This document shows, one piece after another, positions 12,701 to 22,670 of a stretch of 64,000 bases of DNA. The stretch's first letter is position 1. Each line of letters opens with the position of its first letter. Source of the stretch: Lineus longissimus (Eukaryota > Nemertea > Pilidiophora > Heteronemertea > Lineidae); contig NC_088309.1 in assembly GCF_910592395.1 (NCBI RefSeq), positions 17,054,599-17,118,598 of the forward strand. Direction: 5' to 3'. Position numbers and translations under genes: made by a program. The notes beneath the pieces are model-generated. The model saw only the letters and a list, made by a program, of their open reading frames with translations, did not search any database and was not told the DNA's origin.

Positions 12701-15700
12701 TCCAACCTGTTGTTTGGACGACTCTACACCACGGATAATGATACAACATGTATAACTGGTTCGTCAAATGTCAAAAACATCAATATGAAAAGGAAATCGG
12801 TCGTTTAAAATTTGATAGAAAATAAGATTGCTTTTCCCACATAGTTGCGGTCTGTCAATTCGTACCACGTTAGAACATGGCGCAAAATATTCAATATCAA
12901 ATGATAGTACTCTTCTTGATGTTTGGCGTCCACAGCTACACAAAACAAAAACAAAATGACTGAACAAAGTGGTTGGTTCTTACGTAATTGAGATGAAGAA
13001 CAACACATTATTCGTATTTATTCACTCACTGCATATATTATTCATCATATAATTCATAGGTCGCCCACAGCAAGGTTTGTACCTATGAGATGGTGAGAAA
13101 TGGAGAAAGCTTTACAAATCAATTCAGGTAAGCATTAGGAATGGAAAAGGCCGCGTTTTATTAGATCGCGGAATGGAGTTCGCAGTATGTTGCCAAGAAC
13201 AAAATAGGTTGTCACTCGACCACTCTCAATAATTCAGTGATTTAAGCTCCAACTCTGGTTTAGAATACCACGGATCTATAGCTACATGTACGTGTGGATC
13301 CGCGCTATAGACTCGTGATAATGCCAAAATCGTTCCATTAGAAATATTCTGATCATTCTGACCATAGGACTTTAAACTATTTTTAAGAGGGTTTTCCTTT
13401 CTAAGTTTCTTTATATCATCTCCGCTCCGCCCTTTAGTCTTCTAAGTGTAAGGGTCGCCGAAAAATTTTTTCCACCGTATACTTATTTGCCATCGATACG
13501 ATCATTTGATTTCGACGACCTGCCAAGTAAAGAATGTATCCAGGTCCCCAGCATCGCAAACTGTTCCAGGGTCATCCCCTTTACACCTTTTCCCTGTATC
13601 CTCCCTGTCGAAGCCTACCATACCTCAGGTGACACTGGACATCGGTTTTCTCATTTATCCCCGAACTAGCTCCACCGTCGACGGAGTAGTTTTATACCAA
13701 ATGGCTCGTCGTTTGCTCTCTTCTCTGGCCCTTGTTGTGACTCGACCAGGCGACCGTCTTAGAATACTTTACCATGTTCTTCTTTTCAGTTGTTATGATC
13801 AGTTTAAGTGTTGTGGTGCATACTGCTGTTACGACTACGGAGACAAGAACACAAGTACTCCTCTATATGATCTCTGGTATTTCTGGTAGGTATTCAATGA
13901 CATATTCATAAATTATATATATGTCTGTTGGAAAGATCAGCTTAGTCATATTGGACGACCGCACAGGGCGTTACTACTTCTGGTACGAGGGTTACCAGTC
14001 AAAACGTCCTCACGTCATGCTTTATACTCAGAACGTCCTCACTTAAGGAATTGAACCCGAGGCGGAGGACCTTGGTTGAGTTACCAAGACACTCGAGGGT
14101 GGAGCTAAAATACAGTCCAAACCCGAGCCGACAGGCGAGGGTTTGGACGAAATTTTAGCTCCACCCGAGAGTGTCTTGGTAACTCAACCAAGGTCCGAAG
14201 CCGAGGGTTCAATTTCTATTCTAAAATACCTCAAACTTAAAAAGATAGGCCACGAAATAACTTGAATATGTGCGAATTTGGCAAATTCCATCCATCGCCT
14301 GCCCGGAGCGCCGGTAGCGCCGTTGTTTACATTATGTTACGGCAGCGCGTAAAGGAAGTCCGGATCGGCTCGCTCAAGTGACGCTAAAATCCGCGCAAAT
14401 GGGCTATTTGGAGCGTTTTTCTCAGCAAATATGTGTAGTGCTCATTAAAAAACTTAGGGTGGTTGATGCTTCCTTGGCTGATTTGTGTTTGAAGCAGTGT
14501 TTTGAGAGCCTCAAACTTCTGAAGTGAGCTGTGTGCATGGTTCCACATTTTAGTGCAACCCGAGGGAACTTTGGTAGAGCATCTTGGTTGCGTGTCCAAA
14601 ACACTCCACTCTCAGAACGAGGCTTATGCATTTTCCATTTAAAAGTTGACTTTACGGTACCAAGGTATTTTAGAATTAAGATTCAAAACCGCCTCCTTCT
14701 TTAAGAAAACTCAAAACGTCCTCACTGTTAGGTTCACTACAACATAAAGTCAATACCATCAAACATCTGTTTCGACATTTTTTAGATATTTTTTGTTCCT
14801 TTCTCTGAACTCCCATATGAGAAAGGCTGTAGTGTAAATTGCAAGTAAGTGCAAGCAAAAGTAAAAGTGGTGCCGAAAACACATGTGGAACATATGCGGA
14901 ACAACCAGGGACTTTTATTCGACAGTTTTTAAAGGAGAAACTAGAGTGACTCCATTTTGCCAATCTAAGAAACACGAGAACTCATCCAAAAGCTACAAAA
15001 TGGTAAACGTATTACTCGGCGCGCATTGTCGCCTTTTGTCTGTTGGTCCTCCGAACGACATCTTGTCCGATTCTCAGTGTTTGAAAGTGTTCTGGTGTTC
15101 CTAAGATTGGCAAAACGGAGTCACTATAGTTTCACCTTAATTAACGAATATGAGTCGGGCGTTATTATCGTAATCTTTAATGAAGGGGGTTTAAAGATGA
15201 AATACATCAGTAGCCTGCATTTTCGCACGCGAAGAATCATCCCTGGTCGTGGAGAGACCATTGCACCACTTTTCGTGGAGATGATACGATAAATCATATC
15301 TTTTTCCAGGCTAGGTCTTCTCATCTTCATCCTGATCATAGTATTAGCTGGCGCGGGATGGTACCGGAAACGGAACAGGACAAACGTCATCCAGGTCAAT
15401 AATAACAACAACAACAACAACAGGCTTCACAGAAGACAAGCAGTTCAAACAATAGCTCAGACACGTGTGTACAACTGTAATACTTTTCCATTGTAACTTT
15501 GAAAGAGCGGGGTATATAAGGAATCATCTCAAAATAGGTTGCATAAGAATGGCAGAATCATGATTCCTCAAAGCAAGTGCAAATGCTATTTTAAAGAATA
15601 AGAAAAAGAGGAAGAAGTTGAGGAAGAAGTTATCTTCTTCAGTCCAGCATCAGTTGTCAATTTCAGATCATCCGCTCGTCAATACTATAGTAGTCCATTA

Positions 15701-16407
15701 CTCATCGAATCAAGTTGATATCAAGTCAAACAGGAGTCACCCTTTTTCTTTCAGTTCCGCCACCATACCCCGGATATGGACCCCCTCCAGGGTATAACAC
15801 AATCATAGAACCACCTCCTTCCTACACACAGGTCATCTCTGGCCAGATGACCACCACACATACCGGTACAGTCGCTCACATTGAGATGACACCTGTTGGC
15901 CAAGGTATCACGAGGCCGATGGTGCCAGCTTATCCTGCGCTGCCCCCGCCACCGATGTACAGCTCGGTGGTGGGGAACTCGGAGGATATACCAGGGTTAC
16001 GGGGACGGGAGTCCGCACACCAGCACAACAATTTGCCGGCTCCTGTAGCGAGAGAAAATCGAGGCGAATCGGGGAACGGTGATGGGAGTCGTGCTTGTCC
16101 GAATCATGGCGAGAACAGTCGGAGTGGGAACAGGAGAGGCAGAGCTATCAGTAGCTTGAGACGACCGGATAAAGTAACTTCAACTATTGACAGGGGCGGG
16201 GGCGAGAACTTCACGCCGTCGATTGTTGGCCATGGAGCACAATCAGCCGGTCTCGGGAGAAGAGGTGCCTCCGACGACCAACCGAGCAGTACAATCAGCC
16301 CGACAGATGGCGCGCCGGCGATCCATGGTTCGAATCATCGTCAGAGTGGGATGGTAGCCAGAATACAGGGACAATCGGACAACGGGGTTGCTCCAGTGTC
16401 ATCATAG
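9655..16407 (+). CDS. WBP1/VOPP1-like single-pass membrane protein with PPxY motifs (five exons)
   Basis: Joining 9655-9708, 13060-13127, 13790-13885, 15310-15464 and 15755-16407 gives a continuous ~341-residue protein, with every junction in phase (0, 2, 2, 1). In order it has an N-terminal signal peptide (residues about 1-22), a short Cys-containing ectodomain ending CYDQFKCCGAYCCYDY, an aromatic stretch (LYDLWYF), one membrane segment (LGLLIFILIIVLAGAG, about 76-91), a basic stop-transfer WYRKRNR and an Asn run. A Pro-rich cytoplasmic tail carries PPPSY and PPxY-like motifs. CC-x(3)-CC, then WxFW-type aromatics, a membrane helix and PPxY is the plan of the WBP1/WBP1L and VOPP1 families, whose PPxY motifs bind WW domains such as those of NEDD4 ligases. 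Which family it is cannot be settled by eye. The distal tail (about residues 200-341) is low-complexity Gly/Arg/Ser-rich. Confidence 0.7.
11121..11358. mobile_element. Foldback (MITE-like) element with ~90-bp arms
   Basis: The left arm contains GGTAGGCGGTAGGGGACAT, AATCAGAAATA and GCCGCATAAACCTCCC. The right arm holds the inverted counterparts GGGAGATTTATGCGGC, TATTTCTGATT and ATGTCCTCTACCGCCTACA. The centre is about 60-70 bp and codes for nothing. Confidence 0.75.
11570..11932. mobile_element. 363-bp inverted-repeat element flanked by an 11-bp duplication
   Basis: CCAGTGAACTG occurs at 11559-11569 and again at 11933-11943, directly flanking the element. Its termini are CATGTAGAATTAGCGGAAT on the left and the inverse on the right, with the subterminal triplet GAGCGGAAT repeated. 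A second, truncated copy in opposite orientation lies at 32279-32593. A 9-11-bp duplication is typical of Mutator-like elements, but assignment is inference. Confidence 0.75.
11980..12580. repeat. Diverged tandem repeat, about 150 bp, four copies
   Basis: AAAGGTTTCA starts near 12051, 12209, 12341 and 12492. Each is followed about 60-90 bp later by GAAGCGAAGCGAGAGACC or a variant. A further lone copy of the GAAGCGAAGCGAGCG motif is at 11096. Confidence 0.65.
13060..13127 (+). CDS. WBP1-like exon 2
   Basis: The acceptor is ATTCATAG|GTCGCC and the donor TTCAG|GTAAGC. It encodes VAHSKVCTYEMVRNGESF then TNQF, plus two bases (AG) that join exon 3's first T to make Ser. It enters in phase 0 and leaves in phase 2, exactly bridging exons 1 and 3. 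Its acceptor has a poor pyrimidine tract, so this is the least certain junction. Confidence 0.55.
13790..13885 (+). CDS. WBP1-like exon 3 (Cys-rich CC-x(3)-CC)
   Basis: Acceptor TTCTTCTTTTCAG, donor TTCTG|GTAGGT. It encodes CYDQFKCCGAYCCYDYGD and then a segment ending LYDLWYF, just before the membrane helix. The paired-Cys cluster and aromatic juxtamembrane segment are the strongest family marks. A competing start at ATG 13698 reads into the exon through the acceptor and is less likely. Confidence 0.75.
14051..14212. repeat. Large near-perfect palindrome (foldback element), ~75-bp arms
   Basis: Left arm TTGAACCCGAGGCGGAGGAC, CTTGGTTGAGTTACCAAGAC and GGGTGGAGCTAAAAT is mirrored on the right by ATTTTAGCTCCACCC, GTCTTGGTAACTCAACCAAG and CCGAGGGTTCAA, with a spacer of about 10 bp. 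It lies in intron 3 of the WBP1-like gene and could form a long hairpin. Confidence 0.85.
14932..15138. mobile_element. Foldback element with 44-bp inverted ends
   Basis: AAACTAGAGTGACTCCATTT followed by TGCCAATCTAAGAAACAC (14932-14975) pairs with the inverse at 15095-15138 with about five mismatches. The 119-bp centre is unrelated. It is intronic. Confidence 0.75.
15310..15464 (+). CDS. WBP1-like exon 4 (membrane segment, Asn run)
   Basis: Acceptor CTTTTTCCAG; the first G completes Trp with exon 3. It encodes LGLLIFILIIVLAGAG, then WYRKRNRTNVIQV, eight Asn and RLHRRQAVQTIAQT. The donor is ACAC|GTGTGT (phase 1), weaker than consensus. The Asn run is an AAC repeat and may be length-polymorphic. 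Confidence 0.7.
15755..16407 (+). CDS. WBP1-like exon 5 (Pro-rich tail with PPxY, stop)
   Basis: After acceptor TTTTTCTTTCAG it opens LPPPYPGYGPPPGYNTI and EPPPSYTQV, then a Thr-rich stretch and LPPPPMYSSV. PPPY and PPSY are direct PPxY matches. The rest is Gly/Arg/Ser-rich, with RGRES, NRRGRA and GRRGAS stretches, and ends VAPVSS with TAG at 16405-16407. No AATAAA is seen close downstream. Confidence 0.7.
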
Positions 16408-17063
16408 TAAGATGGACATTTTGCGGGTCTTGGTGAAAATTGCAGTATGAGGAATTTTACAATGGCTAAATTGTTTTTTAAAATGTTGATGAATCTATAG
16501 GGGAAATCTGTCTTGTATCTTTTTGGATGATTGTCCTTTTGATGCAAGACAGACATCTGTGGGATGTTCATATTACTGACGGCCAGACGGTCAGTCTATT
16601 TCTGCGGCGGACATGACGGACGTCCGTCGTAGACCCTTACCTGTGATATCGTTCATGGATTTCCTGTTTCTGCAGACGAGAAACACATGCACGCTTTTTG
16701 TGTTCTTGATAGATACAAATTATCGAGCTTCTGTGATGAAACGTGAACGTCAATTCAGTCCTGTTAGTCCTTCGCCCGGTCCATAATATCTTCCTCCAAA
16801 GCAGGTCTTTGAATCGTTTCTAAAATAGCCAAGACCTGCACTCACTTTGATTTGAGTGTATTTGAGGACCGATACAAAGGTATGCTGTAGGAGGATGCAG
16901 AACACTGAAATAGTAGGCCTACGCATGTCATTTATAGGATTACGGGGCAACTCGGCCTATTACCAACTCGGCCCACCAACTCGGCCTGGGTTATAAATCA
17001 TCGGTTTATTGGCATAAGTTTTCCTTATATTGTTTTTTGTTGTTGCTATATTGGCCTACTATT

Positions 17064-17247
17064 TATTCATTCCTGGTGGAAATTTGAAGAGAATTCATCA
17101 AGATTTGGAGAAGAAATCCATGAAATCACAGTCATGAATGTGCATTTGGAGTGCTACCGCGACTTTTCCACACTCGCCGCCGTTATTTCATGGATTTCTC
17201 CTTCAAATCCCAATGAATTTTCTTCAAATTTCCAACGGGAATGAATA
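17064..17247. repeat. Foldback repeat nested in the 1.6-kb element
   Basis: A left arm (17064-17126) containing GGAAATTTGAAGAGAATTCA and AGAAATCCATGAAAT pairs with a right arm (17185-17247) containing ATTTCATGGATTTCTCC and TTCAAATTTCC. Arms are about 63 bp and the loop about 58 bp. Confidence 0.75.
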
Positions 17248-17582
17248 CATAGTAACTCACACAACGTAGTGAGTGTAATGGTTACGTGTATGTATATAAA
17301 GTGTAAACAAAATTCATATATCCATCATGTCCATCGAATCTGAAAAAATTTGTGCAGACCCATGACAGTTCCGGTTCCGGTACAGTTTGTTGCATTCCAT
17401 ACGGGCCGCGCTTGCCGATCCTGCTTTCACGACGCACCGCAACCACAGTTACCATGATTCCCATTGTTTCCTTCCTCGTGACGCAATTATTTCATGACGT
17501 CATGAGCCATTGACCATTCACGCAAGTAGATTTATTCACACCGGCGCCACTGTCCTGAAGTGCGGGTGTGGGACATCATGTA

Positions 17583-18110
17583 TCTAAAAATCGTCTGCTA
17601 GAACATACAGGACAACAACGTCGGCGGAGACAGTTGTGACATTTCATTGCAGACGAAGTAAACGTCCTCTTCTTCTCGATTTACGTACTTTACTTCAAAA
17701 AGGTCAGTTTTAACACTACTGCACAAATATAGAGTGGTCATAATGTTCCATTTGGATAGAGATTTGGAAATTCATTCCAACCATGGCCATGCAACTGTTT
17801 CAGAAATGAGAAAAAGCTCCAGGGTGTCATGACATACATGATGTGTCTTGCCTCTGCATGCATTTTCGTACTCGAGGGTTTTCAACTTTCATATCATTGA
17901 AGAAATAATTCATTCCAATCTACAAGTATATCAATCACATCATTTATTTAAAAATCGTCTGCTAGGACATACAGGACAACGTCGGTGGAGACAGTTGTGA
18001 CATTTCAATTTTCATTGCATAGAGATTTGACGGACCGATTTGGAAATTCATTCCAACCATGCAACTGTTTCAGAAATAAGAAAAAGCTCCTGGGTTTCAT
18101 GACATGCATT
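17583..18110. repeat. Diverged direct duplication inside the 1.6-kb element
   Basis: AAAATCGTCTGCTAG, ACATACAGGACAAC and GGAGACAGTTGTGACATTTC occur at 17587 and 17951. GATTTGGAAATTCATTCCAA and CTGTTTCAGAAAT then follow in both copies, at different spacing because of an indel. Confidence 0.7.
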
Positions 18111-18239
18111 CAATTATTATTTCACCACAAAGAGCTGCTTCTGTCAGCAGATATGAGACAGCTACCGGGGCGGGGACTATTTCTTTATGGGGCCTTAATG
18201 TTCAGCGTCTCCAAGGAATTCTATTTTTAGAGTCCAATG

Positions 18240-18400
18240 GGGCAATGGGGGGGGGGGGGGTTGGGGGGGGCCTTCCCCCAATGTACTGACTAAAACCTGT
18301 CACTTTCAGAGAACGGGGGAGGGGGTTTGGGGGACTCATCCCCCAATGTACTGGCTACATATGTCAGAAGGACGGGGGTTTGGGGGGCTCCCCCATGTCA
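18240..18400. repeat. G-rich repeats
   Basis: G-tracts are interspersed with CCCCCAATGTACTGRCT and ATGTCAGAAGG in two to three imperfect copies. The G-runs could form G-quadruplexes on this strand. Confidence 0.6.
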
Positions 18401-18573
18401 AACAGTTGTGTGAGTTCACTATAGATTGCTCTTTACATATTAGGCCTATATATACCAACAAAAACAAAAAAATATAAGAAAAACTTATGCCAATAAACCA
18501 ATGATTTATAACCCAGGCCGAGTTGGTAGGCCGAGTTGGTAATAGGCCGAGTTGGTCATACACCATTTATAGG

Positions 18574-19599
18574 CATGGTGGCCTCTGAGGAAATCATGGG
18601 TTAATGTTCGCTTCTCTGGCTCTCACACGCTCTTTGCGTGAGAACCGGATAAGTGAGCATTAAACACGCCCCTTACATGTACTCTGTCCAGGAACTTCAC
18701 CCAGGGTGTTGTGATTCTGGGGTGTGAAAGACTCACGAGATGGCCCTCGTGTAGATTACTGTTTAGTGTCAGCATTCTTCGAGAGTCATGAGAAAAGCAT
18801 CCTGACTCTCATGCGTTTGCGTCACCACTATCGAGACCCACAATGGGTGAGTGATTTAGCGATCTCAAAACATGAAGCAAAGAGGTGATACACATGTGTC
18901 GTTCTGAAAAATGTATTACAAAGCAGCCTAAGTGACCTTTATTCTGTGATATTGTACATTTCATATATTTTGTGATATCATTCTGCTGAGTTTGAGCATT
19001 GAAAATAAAAAAATCTATTTAAAACAAATTACTTTTAAGTTATTTTATACCGGTATACATGTCATAGTATCTGTGTGCGAGTGTTCTCCACACAACAGAC
19101 CAGAGAGGTATCGAATGTGTGTAGTTCGGTTAGAGGTCGCCTTGTCCGTGAATAGGGGAGCCGAAGGGGAAACACTGCCAAATGGGAAACAGCGATAGAT
19201 GTTGCAACGGTATTGGAAATCTTAGAAAGGGTCACGGTGGCAAAGATATCGGTTCACCTGGAAGAAATTCTGTTGGTTACCCACAGGCACGTGAAACTAT
19301 TAAAGAGCTCAGTGTACATGGTTACCTAACAGATGTATGATTTCATAGCAGACTCATCTTCAAAGGGAACTTGTGCCCTTTCAATGAATAAAATGGGAAT
19401 AATCGGCTTTAGAACGAAAGATCAGCGCGCATTTCAGCACGTAATCTTTGACTTTACAAAGGGCAGACGGGTGTCATTTACATTTTAAGTCGAAATTACT
19501 TCTGAAATCTAATGTTAAGGGGCCAAATGATATCTTTACTATGTTCAGTATCTACATGATATACCAAATGCACAAACATTACCGACTGTGCGTATTGAA
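18574..19599. other. Gene-free stretch
   Basis: No supported exon. AATAAA occurs near 19006 but without an assignable transcript. Confidence 0.4.
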
Positions 19600-19825
19600 A
19601 AAGGCCTTTCTGCGGGAATATGTAGGTTGCAGCTTTTCTTGAGTATGGGATAGTTTGCGGCCTTTTTGCGGTATAGGCGTGTTTGGTTGTCGCTTTTCTG
19701 TATGGGATATATAGGTTGCAGCCTTTCAGCGTAATAGGTGTGGTAGCTTGTCGCTTTTCTGCAATATGGGATAGGTTACGGCCTTTCAGCGGAATAGGTG
19801 TGGTAGCATTTTGCTTTTCTGTGTA
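19600..19825. repeat. 61-bp tandem repeat, about four copies
   Basis: CGCTTTTCTG recurs at 19691, 19752 and (TGCTTTTCTG) 19813, with GCAGCTTTTCTT near 19629. Between them are ATGGGATAGGTT and GCGGCCTTTCAGCGGAATAG variants. Confidence 0.8.
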
Positions 19826-22611
19826 CATGCTACACAACACAGCCCGTGCAATAATCGTCACAATGGCAGATATGGTAAAAATAAGCGCAATTTTTACACT
19901 AAATTTGGCATAGGACTACAAAACACCCGGACTTCTCTACCTTTTCAGGACATATACATTAATAAAAACCTACGAACAGATGTGTTCAAGTTATCATCTA
20001 CAAATACCAACCAAGTATTATGTCTAATCAAGTATATTGTTATCGTCTGCTAGCGCTTTGGTAACCATAGTGGACAGTGCCTTGCTGACACTGTCCAAAT
20101 CCCCGCACTGATTACGCAGGGTCTTTCATGCGATGACGCATAGTTGCGAGTATAGGCACATTATTCTCCTGGTCACCTTAAAGGGGGAATATAGGCAGGA
20201 ACAGAGGGGCTAATTTGGCCATCTTCAGGTGACTAATACACAGAGACAGGGCTCTGGGTTATGTCAGATTCAGCACTAAATATATTCCTCATACAAACAC
20301 TGATCATTTCGAGGTACTGTGAGATGTGAGAGACCCCTATTTGCGACTACATGTAACTATATATTGCCTGGGTAACTGCTGCCTATATTGTCGCTTTAAT
20401 CCACGCTCAAGTTCAAAACTGCATTAAATAAAGTCAAAACATGAATAATTTGCTGCTTAAAGTTTATTTGTTCGTTGTTCTCGCATCATCCTAACCAGAC
20501 TGTCCAGTCATCTGGTCATTCATACATTGCATTACGAGGACAGTTTCGAAAATAACGAAGATAGTTAAAATTGGTCGATAGAGATTTTGAATAAAATTAA
20601 AATTTCTTCGCTCGATGCACACACACAAGAATCAAAGTTTCAAGTTAATTGAATAACTAAGATTTGTTAAACATAACATATCGGCCAATTCGACCAGAAA
20701 CCCTTATGGCTATTTAGTTTTAGGTTACAGTAGTTGCATTGTATTATAATGTGATGGTCAGACCCAGTACCGACTTGCTTTTGAGGCAACTCCTGGCATA
20801 TACCTGGTATAACTGGAAATGTAATGTTTCAGGTCACTGCAAAACAATGGACCTACTCCCATTGGGCTGGCTATTATGCCCTTATATGTATTGCCAAGAA
20901 TTGATAAAGTCTTTATTACTATATTAGTTTTTGGAATTGTGGAAGCAATAGACCCGAATCTATACGTATAACAGCCTTTGTTTCAGAGCAACCGGATTAG
21001 AACGGGACAGCGTCGAAACGAAAGTACATGTTTGGTTAGTTTCGTTGCATTCATGTCATTCCGCAAGCACGATATCTTAGACTTCCTGTCCATATTGACG
21101 AATCAGAAGCCTCCGATGCTAATTCTTGCGTCATACAAGCTTGATAGAGGGCTCCTGATTGACTAATAATACGCACATGATTTCTTAAAATCATTTTTGA
21201 GGAACGCCGTGAGACGAATGAACCATTAAAATCATATGTATCGGTGATTGTTTTGCGTGACACAAACGAATGATCTCTCAAAGTGACAAAGAATGAGTTT
21301 TCTCCTTCTTGAAACGAAGGCGTCGACATCCCTACTTCCCGTGTGCTTATACAAATATTGTCTTACGGCGAATGAAGTAATACAAAACACTGGGAACCTG
21401 GATAGGGTTTCTCTAGCATATCGATTTCGCGAGAGGCAGCCACTAGGTTCCTTTCATTGTAAGGCAAATAAAAGGCAATTTCCAGTAAAGTGGTGTGATA
21501 CAAACATACATATACATGTACTGCTTTCTTTCAGTGATGTGGTATAAAGTCTAACTCCACATCGTATTTTGTGGCCTGTTTTTATATACATGAGTAAATG
21601 TCGAGAATTAATAAAGACTAATAATGCGGAAGCAATGCTACAGCAGGTTTTCTAGCAACAGGCTCCACATTCTGATAATAGGGGGCTTTTACAAGTTATA
21701 AACCTGTTTCCATGTATTGTTCCCTTACTGGCTGATTTTCACTTGATCTTTGTCACATAATACAAGCCTTATTTAAACTTTAATTAATTTAGTAGCGCTA
21801 TTAAGCCAATTTAATGAGGTCCTAAAACCCTTGCGCGAGTCCCAGAATCTGTGCGCTCATATGAACGAGAGAATTTCAAACTTTCGACAAAATGCCCCAT
21901 ATTTTCTTTATCATTGTGTGACATCATATAGCTTATTTCATCATCAATTTGTTTGTTTTGATTTTACCTGTGAATTATTGTAATATAGAAAACTGTATGC
22001 AGGAAGACAATATTAACAACATCAAAGATATCGCGCACTAAATGTCTTGTCGAAATTCCACGAGATAATTTTGGATTCTTGCGGTAATGCATCAAGCGTC
22101 CGTAGCCGTAGTCCTTTTATAGTTTCCGTTGGTCGTTTTCTCTGGTAAGATCCTAGTGGCCTTTGGACATCTTTTTCTTGAAGCTATTTCCTACAAATGC
22201 AAAGAAAATGAATCTACTATAGGTGAATTTCTGTTCTTGCCATACATTATCCTCTTTAAAACTAGGGTTGCACAGAATTGCTTTTGCGTTTTAGAGCACC
22301 CGGCCGAGAAGGAACAAAAGGTGCTTTGCTTGTGACCCCCAGGGTGCCATAACTTCTAAAAGGTAGTGGTGTATATAGCCTGAGACAATAATGTAACAAT
22401 AATAAAGATGTCAAGCTGCATAGTAAAATACAATGAAACCTGTTTTTGTACAAGTATAATTTCATTACGCTTGAATTTTAGTAACATCTTTTTACATGTA
22501 CGGCGATGATAAAAAAAATCAAGTTTCGTAGGCGGGCCGTGATCTACAGATAAATCAGTTTTATTCTCAAACACCATAACCCTCAGCTCCCCCTCCCCTA
22601 TTACGAACGCA
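19826..22611. other. Spacer between the WBP1-like gene and the large minus-strand gene
   Basis: No reading frame has both splice signals and coherent composition. The right end (about 22540-22611) is the probable 3' UTR of the large gene. Confidence 0.4.
22560..22565 (-). terminator. Polyadenylation signal AATAAA of the large minus-strand gene
   Basis: AATAAA on the minus strand (GAGAATAAAACTG) lies about 47 nt beyond the predicted stop at 22612-22614, the first such hexamer after the last exon. Confidence 0.5.
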
Positions 22612-22670
22612 CTAGATAAATTGGCTCTTACCAAGAATAATCCTGGCACGTACGAGTCTCTTGTTGCAGG
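22612..22670 (-). CDS. Large gene exon 41 (terminal): CNKRLVRARIILGKSQFI, stop
   Basis: The acceptor TTTTCCAGCCTTTGTAG precedes CC TGC AAC AAG. Reading on reaches TAG at 22612-22614. An alternative is that GGTAAGAG at 22631 acts as a donor (exon 22632-22670, 39 nt, also phase 1-1) and more exons follow. I favour the terminal reading because AATAAA lies close by and no further exon was found. Confidence 0.55.

Larger units (their letters stand above)
9709..13059. other. Intron 1 of the WBP1-like gene
   Basis: A 3.35-kb intron. Up to about 11120 nothing stands out. The rest holds two foldback elements and a 150-bp tandem repeat, listed separately. Confidence 0.5.
16939..18563. mobile_element. 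1.6-kb non-autonomous element with ~100-bp inverted termini and 10-bp target duplication
   Basis: CATTTATAGG flanks both sides (16929-16938 and 18564-18573). The left end reads CAACTCGGCCTATTACC, AACTCGGCCCACCAACTCGG and GGGTTATAAATCATCGG, then TTTATTGGCATAAGTTTTCC. The right end carries the same string inverted over about 100 bp. Long inverted termini with a 9-11-bp duplication suggest a Mutator-like origin, by inference. No transposase is visible. It contains a nested foldback (17064-17247) and an internal duplication. Confidence 0.75.

Noticed and set aside
13506-13889. 127-codon frame as a stand-alone gene
   Set aside because: It reads through a strong acceptor (TTCTTTTCAG at 13789); only the part after it has the Cys-rich motif and fits the five-exon gene.
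21950-22010. Additional minus-strand exon downstream of exon 41
   Set aside because: The candidate is 25 nt with donor GTAAAA and would not keep phase.
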